DNA of 64,000 nt from SZAS-103 sp038234715 (lineage in GTDB: Bacteria > Pseudomonadota > Gammaproteobacteria > Xanthomonadales > Xanthomonadaceae), in assembly GCA_038234715.1 (NCBI GenBank), contig JBBQTD010000012.1, positions 5,421 through 69,420 on the forward strand, read 5' to 3'. The notes under the pieces are model-generated. The model did not search any database and had not been told where the DNA came from. It saw only the letters and a list, made by a program, of their open reading frames with translations. Shown piece by piece: positions 44,942-52,607 of this stretch; positions within the stretch are counted from its first letter, which is position 1; each line of letters opens with the position of its first letter. The translations under genes and the position numbers were made by a program.

Positions 44942-46471
44942 ATGGATAACCTGATGCCAATAGCGTCACTTCCTCTGCTGAGCCTGCTGATCTGGGTGCC
45001 TATCTTCGGTGGCGCGCTGACCTTGCTGTTCGGCGAGAAGCCGGACATGGCGCGCTGGTTCGCGCTGCTGGTCGGACTGGTGAGCCTGGCGCTTAGCGTG
45101 CTGATGTACCAGCGGTTCGATGCAGGCATGGGTTTGATGCAATTCGTCGAGCATCGTGCGTGGATTCCGACTTACCACATCAACTATTCGCTCGGCGTGG
45201 ACGGCATCTCCGTCGCGCTGATCGGGCTGACCGCGTTGACGACCGTACTGGTGATCATCGGCGCGTGGACATCCATCACCACGCGCGTCCACCAGTACAT
45301 GGCGTCGTTCCTGATGCTGCAGGGCGTGATGGTCGGTGTGTTCTGCGCGATGGATGCGATGCTGTTCTACGTTTTCTTCGAGGCCATGCTCGTACCGATG
45401 TTCATCATCATCGGCGTGTGGGGTGGCCCCAGGCGCGTTTACGCGAGCATCAAGTTCTTTCTATACACATTTCTTGGCTCGATCTTCATGCTGATCGGGC
45501 TCATCTACCTTTACCTGAAGTCCGGCAGCTTTCAACTCGTCGACCTGTATTCGCTGCCGTTGTCGCTGCAGGAGCAAACCTGGCTGTTCTTCGCATTCCT
45601 GATTGCATTCGCGGTCAAGGTACCGATGTTTCCGGTGCATACGTGGTTGCCGGATGCGCACGTCGAGGCGCCGACCGGCGGTTCGGTGATCCTGGCTGCA
45701 ATCATGCTCAAGATTGGCGGATATGGATTCGTGCGATTCTCGCTGCCGATCCTGCCTGACGCAAGCGACCACTGGGCCTGGCTGGTCATAGCGCTGTCCT
45801 TGATCGCAGTGGTCTACATCGGGCTGGTCGCGCTCGTGCAGGAGGACATGAAGAAGCTGATCGCCTATTCGTCCATCGCGCACATGGGTTTCGTCACACT
45901 GGGCATCTTCATCGGGTTCGCGCTGGTACATGTCGTCGGAAACAGCGCAGCCGCGAAGCTCGGCCTGCAGGGCGCAATGGTCCAGATGGTCTCGCACGGC
46001 TTTATTTCCGGGGCGATGTTCTCCTGCGTCGGCGTGCTGTACGACCGCATGCACTCGCGCATGATCCGTGACTATGGCGGGGTGGTGAACACGATGCCCA
46101 TGTTTGCGACGCTGTTCGTGTTTTTCGCGATGGCCAATTCCGGCTTGCCGGGCACGTCGGGCTTCGTCGGCGAGTTCATGGTGATCCTCGCAACTTTCCA
46201 ACAGAGTCCACTGGTCGCGTTCGGCGCTGCAACCACGCTGGTCCTGGGTGCGGCCTATACCTTGTGGCTCGTCAAGCGCGTCGTATTCGGCAAAGTCGCC
46301 AATGAGCACGTGGCCGAGTTGCAGGACATCAACTTCCGTGAAGTCATCGTGCTGGGCGTGTTCGCCCTCGGCGTGCTGCTGATCGGCGTGTATCCGAAAC
46401 CATTGACCGACCTGATGGGAACGGCTGTTTCGCAGCTCACCTCGCAGATGGCCGTGCACAAGGTCCGTTGA
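44942..46471 (+). CDS. nuoM: NADH-quinone oxidoreductase subunit M
   Basis: A 509-residue antiporter-like subunit with about 14 helices. YSLGVDGISVALIGLTAL, FYVFFEAMLVPMFIIIGVWG, FPVHTWLPDAHVEAPTGGSV and YSSIAHMGFV are NuoM signatures with the expected Glu and Lys residues. Met1 (44942) and Met5 (44954) are both possible starts. Overlaps a possible nuoN TTG start. Confidence 0.97.
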   Translation: MDNLMPIASLPLLSLLIWVPIFGGALTLLFGEKPDMARWFALLVGLVSLALSVLMYQRFDAGMGLMQFVEHRAWIPTYHINYSLGVDGISVALIGLTALTTVLVIIGAWTSITTRVHQYMASFLMLQGVMVGVFCAMDAMLFYVFFEAMLVPMFIIIGVWGGPRRVYASIKFFLYTFLGSIFMLIGLIYLYLKSGSFQLVDLYSLPLSLQEQTWLFFAFLIAFAVKVPMFPVHTWLPDAHVEAPTGGSVILAAIMLKIGGYGFVRFSLPILPDASDHWAWLVIALSLIAVVYIGLVALVQEDMKKLIAYSSIAHMGFVTLGIFIGFALVHVVGNSAAAKLGLQGAMVQMVSHGFISGAMFSCVGVLYDRMHSRMIRDYGGVVNTMPMFATLFVFFAMANSGLPGTSGFVGEFMVILATFQQSPLVAFGAATTLVLGAAYTLWLVKRVVFGKVANEHVAELQDINFREVIVLGVFALGVLLIGVYPKPLTDLMGTAVSQLTSQMAVHKVR

Positions 46472-46473
46472 GC

Positions 46474-47934
46474 ATGACCATGACAATGCCCACCCTTGCC
46501 GACCTTCTGCCGCTTCGCCCCGAACTGGCGATGCTCGGCGGCGCGTGCCTGTTGTTGCTGATCGACATGTTCGCGAAGGGCCGCGGTCGTGCCTCGCTGT
46601 TCTGGATCGCGATGGGCGCCCTCGCACTGGCGGCCTGGTTGGTGATAGCGCATGGAGGCTTCGGCGATGGATCCTCGACGGCGACCTTCAACGGCATGTT
46701 CCTGCGCGACCTCACCGGCGACATCCTGAAGCTCGCGATCATCGCTGTCAGCGCCATCGCATTCGTCTATGCACGAACGTACCTGGCCGACCGCAATCTG
46801 TCGCGTGGCGCTTACTACATCCTGTGCATGTTCGCCGTGCTTGGAATGTTTTTCCTGGTCTCGGCCGGAAGCCTGGTCACCTTGTACCTGGGGCTGGAGT
46901 TGCTCGCGCTGTCGTCGTATGCGCTGGTCGCGATGAATCGCGATTCGTCGATCGGTTCCGAAGCGGCGATGAAGTACTTCGTGCTCGGCTCGCTGTCGTC
47001 GGGCATGCTGCTGTACGGCATGTCGATGGCGTATGGCGCCACCGGCTCGCTCGACCTTGGCATCATCTACGCTGCCGCGGGCAACCCGCAGGACCACACA
47101 ATGCTGCTGTTCGGCATCGTGTTCCTCGTCGTCGGCATCGCATTCAAGTTCGGCGCCGCGCCATTCCACATGTGGTTGCCCGACGTCTACCAGGGTGCGC
47201 CGACCATCGTGACCCTGTTCATTGGCTCCGCGCCGAAGCTCGCCGCATTCGGGATGGCCTACCGGTTGCTCGAGGCTGGGGCAGGCCCGTTGTGGGAGCA
47301 CTGGCACCTCATGCTGGCGTGGCTTGCGGTTTTGTCGCTGGTGATCGGCAACCTCTTCGCGATCGTACAGACCAGCATCAAGCGCATGTTTGCCTATTCA
47401 ACCATCTCGCATGTGGGTTTCCTGTTTCTCGGCCTGTCGAATGCGACGCCGACCGGATATGCATCAGCGATGTTCTACGCGATCAGCTATGCATTGATGG
47501 CGACAGCCGCATTCGCGACCCTGATCCTGCTCAGCAATCGCGGCCACGACGCCGAGGACATCGACGATTTCCGCGGCCTGAATGCGCGCAGCCCCTGGCA
47601 CGCATTGATGGTGCTTCTGGTGATGGTTTCCCTCGCTGGCGTGCCGCCATTCCTTGGCTTCTGGGCGAAACTCGCCGTGCTGCGTTCGGCGCTCGATGCG
47701 AACATGTTATGGCTGGCGCTGGTCGGCGCGGTGTTCGCGGTAGTCGGCTCCTTCTACTATCTGCGCATCATCAAGGTCATGTACTTCGATTCGCCCGATG
47801 CCGAACCCAAGGCCCCGATCAACGCTTCCGCGTCGCTGCGCTGGATGTTGTCGATCAACGCGCTGCTGCTGCTCGCTCTGGGTATCGCGTGGGATCCGAT
47901 CATGAGCTGGTGCATGCGCGCATTCGGAGCCTAG
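46474..47934 (+). CDS. nuoN: NADH-quinone oxidoreductase subunit N
   Basis: A 486-residue antiporter-like subunit from ATG 46474; a TTG two codons earlier overlaps the nuoM stop. It shows YLGLELLALSSYALVAMNRD, FHMWLPDVYQGAPTIVTLFI, YSTISHVGFLFLGL and SLAGVPPFLGFWAKLAVL. It completes the nuo operon. The next gene is convergent. Confidence 0.97.
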   Translation: MTMTMPTLADLLPLRPELAMLGGACLLLLIDMFAKGRGRASLFWIAMGALALAAWLVIAHGGFGDGSSTATFNGMFLRDLTGDILKLAIIAVSAIAFVYARTYLADRNLSRGAYYILCMFAVLGMFFLVSAGSLVTLYLGLELLALSSYALVAMNRDSSIGSEAAMKYFVLGSLSSGMLLYGMSMAYGATGSLDLGIIYAAAGNPQDHTMLLFGIVFLVVGIAFKFGAAPFHMWLPDVYQGAPTIVTLFIGSAPKLAAFGMAYRLLEAGAGPLWEHWHLMLAWLAVLSLVIGNLFAIVQTSIKRMFAYSTISHVGFLFLGLSNATPTGYASAMFYAISYALMATAAFATLILLSNRGHDAEDIDDFRGLNARSPWHALMVLLVMVSLAGVPPFLGFWAKLAVLRSALDANMLWLALVGAVFAVVGSFYYLRIIKVMYFDSPDAEPKAPINASASLRWMLSINALLLLALGIAWDPIMSWCMRAFGA

Positions 47935-48014
47935 TCGTGCTGCCTGCTGGTCTCCGCATTTGACCGGCGATTATCCTGAATCAAGCGGGTCAACGCGTTG
48001 GATGAGCGATCGGC

Positions 48015-48036
48015 GAAGGCGGTTATCCTCGCCTTC
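48015..48036. terminator. Possible shared terminator stem between nuoN and the GGDEF gene
   Basis: A perfect 7-bp inverted repeat GAAGGCG/CGCCTTC with an 8-base loop lies at the convergent gene ends and includes the GGDEF-gene stop codon. No U-run follows on either strand, so intrinsic termination is uncertain. Confidence 0.35.
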
Positions 48037-49828
48037 TATCCAGGACGCCTGGAGGGAGCGGGTTGGTTTCCGCTTTCGTGTGGTCGTACACGATGACGCG
48101 GTCGCGGCCTTCGCGCTTGGCCTGGTAAAGCGCGTTGTCGGCGTGGATCATCAATTGCCGCAGCCCATAGGTGGACGTGCGCGTGCCGGAGATTCCGAAG
48201 CTCGCACGAACAGGGAAGTCCAGGCCGCCTTCACTGCCTGAGCAATCGGCGACAGCGGACCGGATCCGCTCTGCGACCTGCCTTGCAGTGGCGGCGACGC
48301 AGTCCGGCATCAGAATTCCAAATTCCTCGCCACCCAGCCGGCCGAACAGGTCGTTCGCGCGCAGATGGGCGCGGCAGGCAGCCACCGTACACTTCAACAC
48401 CTGGTCGCCGACAGCGTGGCCATGGGTGTCGTTGACTGCCTTGAAGTGATCGAGGTCGATCAGGATCACGGACGCGTCCTGCGACGTCTTCTTGCATTGT
48501 GCAAGCGCGTGTTCAGCGACACTCACGAAGTGCTGGCGATTGAAGATGCCGGTGAGGCCATCGTGCCGCGAGATCTGCATGAACTTGATTTCCGAACGTT
48601 TGGTACGCCACGCCCAGAACGCGATGGAGCCCAGCACGACCATCAGCATCACCAGGTACAGGTCCCGCGCTTCCGCTTCTTTCCGGCTGATTTCCTGGCG
48701 TAACTGCAAGACCTGGTTTTGCTTGCTGAGGGCGTCGACTTGCAGCTTTTTTTCCTGGACCTGTTGCTTGACCATCTGATACGCGAGAACACGCGCGCTG
48801 ACGTCGTTCAAGTAGCCCTTGTCGGCGGCGGCGAATTTTTCGTGGTAAGCAAGTGCTGCTTGGTAGTCGCCCTGCTTCTGCGCAACCAGGTACAGCACCT
48901 GATAGGCGTGCACCAAAGATTCGGTGTACTCGTTCTTGACACCGTCCTGCACCGAACTGAGTGCGTATCGTTGGGCCGGCTCAATCGCGCCCGTTTCCCA
49001 GTACGCTTGCGCCAGGACGGAATCGACTGCGGAAACGAGTGCTGGATAGCGAGTGTGCTGAATCTCGTCATAGTTGCTGTCCAAAACCTTGATTGCCTCA
49101 GCATACTTGCCTTTCGCAATATGGAGCTTTGCAACATCGACACGAATCAAATTGGCCCAGATCGGTTCACCAGCCCTTTTGCACGCATCAATTCCCGGTT
49201 GAAACTGCTGATTGAACGTCTGCAGTTTCCCGCTCCTGTAGAGAGCTTCGAGTTTTTGCTGTGATCCTGTGCAGAAGCTCTTGGGGTCGGCATTCTCAGC
49301 GAGTTGCCGGTTCGAATAGCTTAGGGCCAAGTCGTATTGTCCGGCGCCGTTGTACAAAAGCGCAGCCACCGCCAAGCCCTGCTCGCGTGCGTCGGGGTCC
49401 GAAACACTGGGCATCAGCTCGAGCAACTGGCTAAGACGCACGAAGGCTTCTTCGTTGCGCGAGGCAATCGAGAGGACATTGACGACCGTAACACCCGCCC
49501 GGAACTTCAGGGTAACGTCGTTCGACTGCGCGATGACTGCGTCCAGTTGCGGCACGGCAGTCGCATAGTCACCGCGATACGCGCTCTGCCATGCCTTGAG
49601 GTAACGCAAACGCAGCTGCTGCGCCGACGTCAACGGCGGCTGCTCACCATCGAGCCGCTTCAGAATTTCCACGAATTCGTCGTTGTTTGCTGACTTGATA
49701 TCGTCGGCGTGCTGCAACATTTGGTTGGCATTGCGCGACGTATCTGCAGATGCGATTACGGGTAGTGCTAGGACAAGGCAAGTCCACCCGGCGACGAGCG
49801 CCGAGCGGAACATGCCGGAGCGGTGCAT
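48023..49828 (-). CDS. TPR-GGDEF diguanylate cyclase
   Basis: A 601-residue protein. A signal peptide (about residues 1-28) leads to a helical TPR sensor region (about 40-345), a coiled coil, one transmembrane helix (about 388-408) and a GGDEF domain (about 425-590). The active site is GGEEF at residues 499-503 and the inhibitory I-site RAND lies at 490-493, five residues before it, so the enzyme should make c-di-GMP and be product-inhibited. The TPR part would be periplasmic. It follows the borosin precursor-like gene with a 3-base gap, so both are probably on one transcript. Confidence 0.92.
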   Translation of the reverse strand: MHRSGMFRSALVAGWTCLVLALPVIASADTSRNANQMLQHADDIKSANNDEFVEILKRLDGEQPPLTSAQQLRLRYLKAWQSAYRGDYATAVPQLDAVIAQSNDVTLKFRAGVTVVNVLSIASRNEEAFVRLSQLLELMPSVSDPDAREQGLAVAALLYNGAGQYDLALSYSNRQLAENADPKSFCTGSQQKLEALYRSGKLQTFNQQFQPGIDACKRAGEPIWANLIRVDVAKLHIAKGKYAEAIKVLDSNYDEIQHTRYPALVSAVDSVLAQAYWETGAIEPAQRYALSSVQDGVKNEYTESLVHAYQVLYLVAQKQGDYQAALAYHEKFAAADKGYLNDVSARVLAYQMVKQQVQEKKLQVDALSKQNQVLQLRQEISRKEAEARDLYLVMLMVVLGSIAFWAWRTKRSEIKFMQISRHDGLTGIFNRQHFVSVAEHALAQCKKTSQDASVILIDLDHFKAVNDTHGHAVGDQVLKCTVAACRAHLRANDLFGRLGGEEFGILMPDCVAATARQVAERIRSAVADCSGSEGGLDFPVRASFGISGTRTSTYGLRQLMIHADNALYQAKREGRDRVIVYDHTKAETNPLPPGVLDRRRG

Positions 49829-49831
49829 CGA

Positions 49832-50122
49832 TCAAGCCGCCGATGCGATGCCGCGCAGACCGTGCAGCACCTTGGCTTCGTCGTCGTCTCGCGAGGGTTC
49901 TTCTTCCTCGTCTTCGCGCTTTTCGGGTGCCAGGCCACAGCAAACGTTTGTGTTGGCTCCCAGCAACATTTCGATCTCGGACTGGTTACCACCGAGGATC
50001 GCAGCCTGCAGCTCCGGGTCAATTTTCGCCCGAGTCAACGCCAGAGCAAGGTCATCCTCCGAGGCGTGACGCAGCGTTGCGTCCTGTCCCAGCCGTTCGA
50101 GAAAGCTGATCACGTTCGACAT
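49832..50122 (-). CDS. Candidate split-borosin precursor peptide (SonA-like)
   Basis: A 96-residue protein. ATG 50122 has a strong ribosome site (AGGGGAG, six bases away), which shows it is a real gene although it begins inside the GNAT gene. Residues 1-55 form a helical region with FLERLGQDATLRHA at 7-20 and AAILGGNQSEIEMLLGA at 40-56. This layout, including LGQDA, resembles what I recall of SonA, the precursor of the Shewanella split borosin. After it come NVCCGLAP (59-66), an acidic stretch (68-83) and KVLHGLRGIASAA (84-96). Which part is the methylated core is not clear. The methyltransferase gene 590 bases upstream supports the call. No alignment was run. Confidence 0.75.
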   Translation of the reverse strand: MSNVISFLERLGQDATLRHASEDDLALALTRAKIDPELQAAILGGNQSEIEMLLGANTNVCCGLAPEKREDEEEEPSRDDDEAKVLHGLRGIASAA

Positions 50123-50702
50123 CGTCTTCTCCCCTGTGGTTTGCAGCGTAGATGGAACTCCAAGTTAGTCGATCGATCGACCACACACACTTGGCGTCGA
50201 CTGGGTTACCCGTTTCGGGTCGAGTACACGTCTTGAAACCAATACCGACTACCAAGCGCTCGGCGGCCATGTGCTCTGGCGAATATTGCACCCAAACAGT
50301 GCCGATTGGAAAGTGCGCAAACGTTGCCGTAACCAGCGCGGGGAGAGCTTCAGACGCATAGCCGCGGTCACGCACTTCCTTCTTCAGTATCATCCCGAGT
50401 TCGGCGCTTCTCGCGTGCACGTCAACCTGTTGGACGCCGCAGAGGCCGACCGGGCGGCAGGCGGCTTTTTCAAGAATCGCAAATATCCGGGAACTGCCCG
50501 GATGCTCGGTGGAACGAGCAACGGCTTTTCGAAAACTCTGCACGGCGTGTCCCGCGGACAGCGGGGCTGCGATATAGCGCATGGTTTCAGAATCTGTGTA
50601 CAAGCTGCAGTACATTTCCTCGTCGGCAAGCGACAACAGACGCACTGCCAAGCGCGCGGTCTCGAATCCCAATGACGTTAGCTCCAGGCTTTTCGTGCTC
50701 AA
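50052..50702 (-). CDS. GNAT family N-acetyltransferase (RimJ/RimL type)
   Basis: A protein of up to 216 residues read from TTG 50702, 11 bases after the methyltransferase stop. FETARLAVRLLSLADEEMY and LYTDSETMRYI are typical RimL N-terminal motifs; ELGMILKKEVRDRGYASEAL is the acetyl-CoA loop region. The final 43 residues after CVWSIDRLTW lie partly over the precursor gene (71-base overlap) and do not look like the family; the functional domain may end near 50150. It may acylate the RiPP product or be unrelated. The bases here are visibly less GC-rich than flanking genes. Confidence 0.82.
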   Translation of the reverse strand: MSTKSLELTSLGFETARLAVRLLSLADEEMYCSLYTDSETMRYIAAPLSAGHAVQSFRKAVARSTEHPGSSRIFAILEKAACRPVGLCGVQQVDVHARSAELGMILKKEVRDRGYASEALPALVTATFAHFPIGTVWVQYSPEHMAAERLVVGIGFKTCTRPETGNPVDAKCVWSIDRLTWSSIYAANHRGEDDVERDQLSRTAGTGRNAASRLGG

Positions 50703-50713
50703 TCGTCCAGCAC

Positions 50714-51523
50714 CTATATGGCAACATCAATCGCCGCGAGCCGAACCCGAATCTCAGCGTTGGGTTCCAGCTTCTGCGCGGGTGGAATCACCACAGTGTC
50801 GTGTAAGTTGATGTCCGCCTCGGTCAAATCCGCCAGCGCAATCCGCTCGATCCGCAGCTGCTGAATCGGCAGCGTGACGCATCGGTAGACGATGATCTCG
50901 TGGTCCAGCGGGTAGTCCTGCGCAAGCACCTCCACGAGTACCTGGCGGTAGGCTGATCCGGTGGAGAAGCGGGCTTGCGACTGGTCGCCGGCAATGCCGA
51001 CTTGCCACAGCACGAGATAGGCGCTGGGGTCGATGCGGCGCTTGTAGAACATCAGCTGGCTCGCGCCATAGTGCTGGCAACCAACCTCGCCGGGATCGAT
51101 GCCCAGGTCTGCATACAGGCAGTCTTCCGCCGAGATGCCCGGTTCCATGTGCGCGGCAAAGCCTTCGCTGCGCGCGACTTCGATCGCCTTGTGCGGCGCC
51201 CACGCAAACACCCCTGGATGCCCGTAGAAAGCCCCGCAGACCTTCTTGCCCACGCGCACCTCGGTCAACATCGCATCCACCATCTTCCGATAGGTGTGCC
51301 TGCGCGAGGTGCCTTCGTTGTAATATTTCTGCAGGCTGCGAACGTCCTTGTTCATGCCCGCGATCCACAGTTCGATGATGCCGTCGGACAAGCCGGTGAA
51401 CACCACGTCGGCCTGTTCGATATGGCTACGGGCAAGGGGGCTGATGTGCGAGCCGAGGGTCATCCCAATGCCGACGCAGGTCAGGCTCCCGGGCGACTGG
51501 CTGGTTGGGATGGTTCGGTCCAA
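50714..51523 (-). CDS. Split-borosin-type alpha-N-methyltransferase (tetrapyrrole methylase fold)
   Basis: A 269-residue protein from TTG 51523 with GAGG eight bases upstream. SLTCVGIGMTLGSHISPLAR opens the tetrapyrrole methylase fold. Y67/Y68, R74, R75 and Y78 (QKYYNEGTSRRHTYRKMV), Y100 (AFYGHPGVFAW) and EPGISAEDCLYADLGIDPG are the blocks conserved with borosin N-methyltransferases such as SonM and OphMA, where equivalent Tyr and Arg residues serve catalysis. The family methylates backbone amides of a precursor peptide. There are no cobalamin or sirohaem genes nearby, and a SonA-like precursor gene follows two genes downstream, so a role in peptide N-methylation is favoured. Based on recalled sequences, not a search. 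Confidence 0.85.
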   Translation of the reverse strand: MDRTIPTSQSPGSLTCVGIGMTLGSHISPLARSHIEQADVVFTGLSDGIIELWIAGMNKDVRSLQKYYNEGTSRRHTYRKMVDAMLTEVRVGKKVCGAFYGHPGVFAWAPHKAIEVARSEGFAAHMEPGISAEDCLYADLGIDPGEVGCQHYGASQLMFYKRRIDPSAYLVLWQVGIAGDQSQARFSTGSAYRQVLVEVLAQDYPLDHEIIVYRCVTLPIQQLRIERIALADLTEADINLHDTVVIPPAQKLEPNAEIRVRLAAIDVAI

Positions 51524-51552
51524 TTGAAAATCCTCAAATTACCCGCATGTCT

Positions 51553-51580
51553 CGGGCTACAGGATTAGGCCACAGCCCGA
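51553..51580 (-). promoter_or_regulatory. Inverted repeat in the leader of the borosin-like operon
   Basis: CGGGCT and AGCCCG form a 6-bp inverted repeat with a longer loop, 30 bases before the methyltransferase start. It may fold in the 5' leader or bind a regulator. No convincing -10/-35 pair was found for this operon. Confidence 0.3.
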
Positions 51581-51631
51581 CGATAGCAGGCCATGGCAAA
51601 TGCGAAACGTGAACCTTGGCCACTGCCTGGC

Positions 51632-51660
51632 TTGCACATCGGCACGCGAATCCGCATAAT
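51632..51660 (+). promoter_or_regulatory. Sigma70-type promoter of tRNA-fMet
   Basis: TTGCAC (51632-51637) and CATAAT (51655-51660) are separated by exactly 17 bases, giving a transcription start a few bases before the tRNA at 51675. It is the best promoter match in the window and probably also drives rimP-nusA-infB. Confidence 0.8.
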
Positions 51661-51674
51661 CGTCGTTCTACTGC

Positions 51675-51751
51675 TGCGGGGTGGAGCAGTCTGGCAGCTC
51701 GTCGGGCTCATAACCCGAAGGTCGCAGGTTCAAATCCTGCCCCCGCTACCA
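51675..51751 (+). tRNA. Initiator tRNA-fMet (anticodon CAT)
   Basis: A 77-base tRNA with encoded CCA. The anticodon stem has three consecutive G-C pairs (GGG/CCC) around loop CTCATAA, the mark of initiator tRNA. Positions 1 and 72 are T and T, unpaired, as required for formylation and exclusion from elongation. Its place before rimP-nusA-infB mirrors the E. coli metY operon. Confidence 0.96.
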
Positions 51752-51763
51752 GCTCGGTGACGG

Positions 51764-51788
51764 AAAGCCTCCTCGTGAGGCTTTTTTG
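51764..51788 (+). terminator. Intrinsic terminator after tRNA-fMet
   Basis: Stem AAGCCTC/GAGGCTT with a 5-base loop is followed by six Ts. Placed 13 bases after the tRNA, it would release most tRNA transcripts while allowing read-through to rimP. Confidence 0.88.
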
Positions 51789-51890
51789 TTTCAACAGGCT
51801 GGAATTTGAAGTTTTTTGGTGGCAGTCGTTTCACGCTGGTCTCGCTTCGGCTCGCAGCATGGCCGTGGCACCGGAAGCTGGAAATACCGG

Positions 51891-51919
51891 AGGGGCCATT
51901 GCGGCCCCTTTGTCTTTTC
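51891..51919 (+). terminator. Second stem-loop with T-rich tail before rimP
   Basis: Stem AGGGGCC/GGCCCCT with loop ATTGC is followed by a broken T-run (TTGTCTTTTC). It lies 110 bases after the first terminator and 86 bases before rimP. It may be a second termination or attenuation point. Confidence 0.65.
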
Positions 51920-52004
51920 TGGATTGCCCTTTTTTAGTCCGCTGTTTTCAAGCAGGTTCATCTGGAAGCTGGAATTGCTCGATCGATCCAACGGAGTCCC
52001 GTTC

Positions 52005-52607
52005 TTGTCCAACCGCGTTGCCGACATCGCCACCATGCTCACGCCGAGCGTCGAAGCCCTGCAGCTTGAACTGCTTGGTGTCGAGCTTGCGGCGTCGGGT
52101 ACGAACGCGCTGCTGCGGCTGTATATCGACGCACCGGGCCGCACCGTCGTGATCGAGGATTGCGAAGCCGTGAGCCGCGAAGTGTCCGCGATCCTCGACG
52201 TCAACGATCCGATCGCATCGCACTACACGCTCGAAGTGTCATCGCCTGGCATCGACAGGCCGTTGTTCACCCCTGCCCAATTTGCGAAGCACGTCGGCGA
52301 GAAAGTGAAGCTGACCTTGCAGATTCCACTCGATGGCCGCCGCCGTTTGCAGGGCGTGGTCGCGGGCGTGGACGGCGAGAACATCGCATTGCGTACCGAC
52401 ACGGCGGAGTTGTCGGTGCAGCACGCGAACATAGAAAAAGCGCGGCTCGTGCCGGACTGGGCCGCATTGGGACTGGCGCCGTCGCCCGACAAGGGCAGGG
52501 CACCGCGCAACAAGGGCCCGCTCGACAAAGGCTGTCCGCGCAAGCCGGGCCCCTCATTCAACGACAACGGAGCGGATGAGCCGCCCGTCACGGAGCACAA
52601 GCAATGA
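52005..52607 (+). CDS. rimP: Ribosome maturation factor RimP
   Basis: A 200-residue protein. TTG 52005 is favoured because GGAG lies ten bases upstream and it gives LSNRVADIATMLTPSVEALQ, the family's N-terminus; ATG 52038 is a shorter alternative. LRLYIDAPGRTVVIEDCEAVSREVSAILDV and LEVSSPGIDRPLFTP are the family signatures. The tail after residue 150 is basic and low in complexity. RimP assists 30S assembly. Its stop overlaps nusA (ATGA). Confidence 0.95.
   Translation: MSNRVADIATMLTPSVEALQLELLGVELAASGTNALLRLYIDAPGRTVVIEDCEAVSREVSAILDVNDPIASHYTLEVSSPGIDRPLFTPAQFAKHVGEKVKLTLQIPLDGRRRLQGVVAGVDGENIALRTDTAELSVQHANIEKARLVPDWAALGLAPSPDKGRAPRNKGPLDKGCPRKPGPSFNDNGADEPPVTEHKQ

Noticed and set aside
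50714..51523. Cobalamin or sirohaem methyltransferase
   Set aside because: The tetrapyrrole methylase fold alone would allow this, but no cob/cys genes are nearby, and the Tyr/Arg blocks and adjacent SonA-like gene fit borosin enzymes better.
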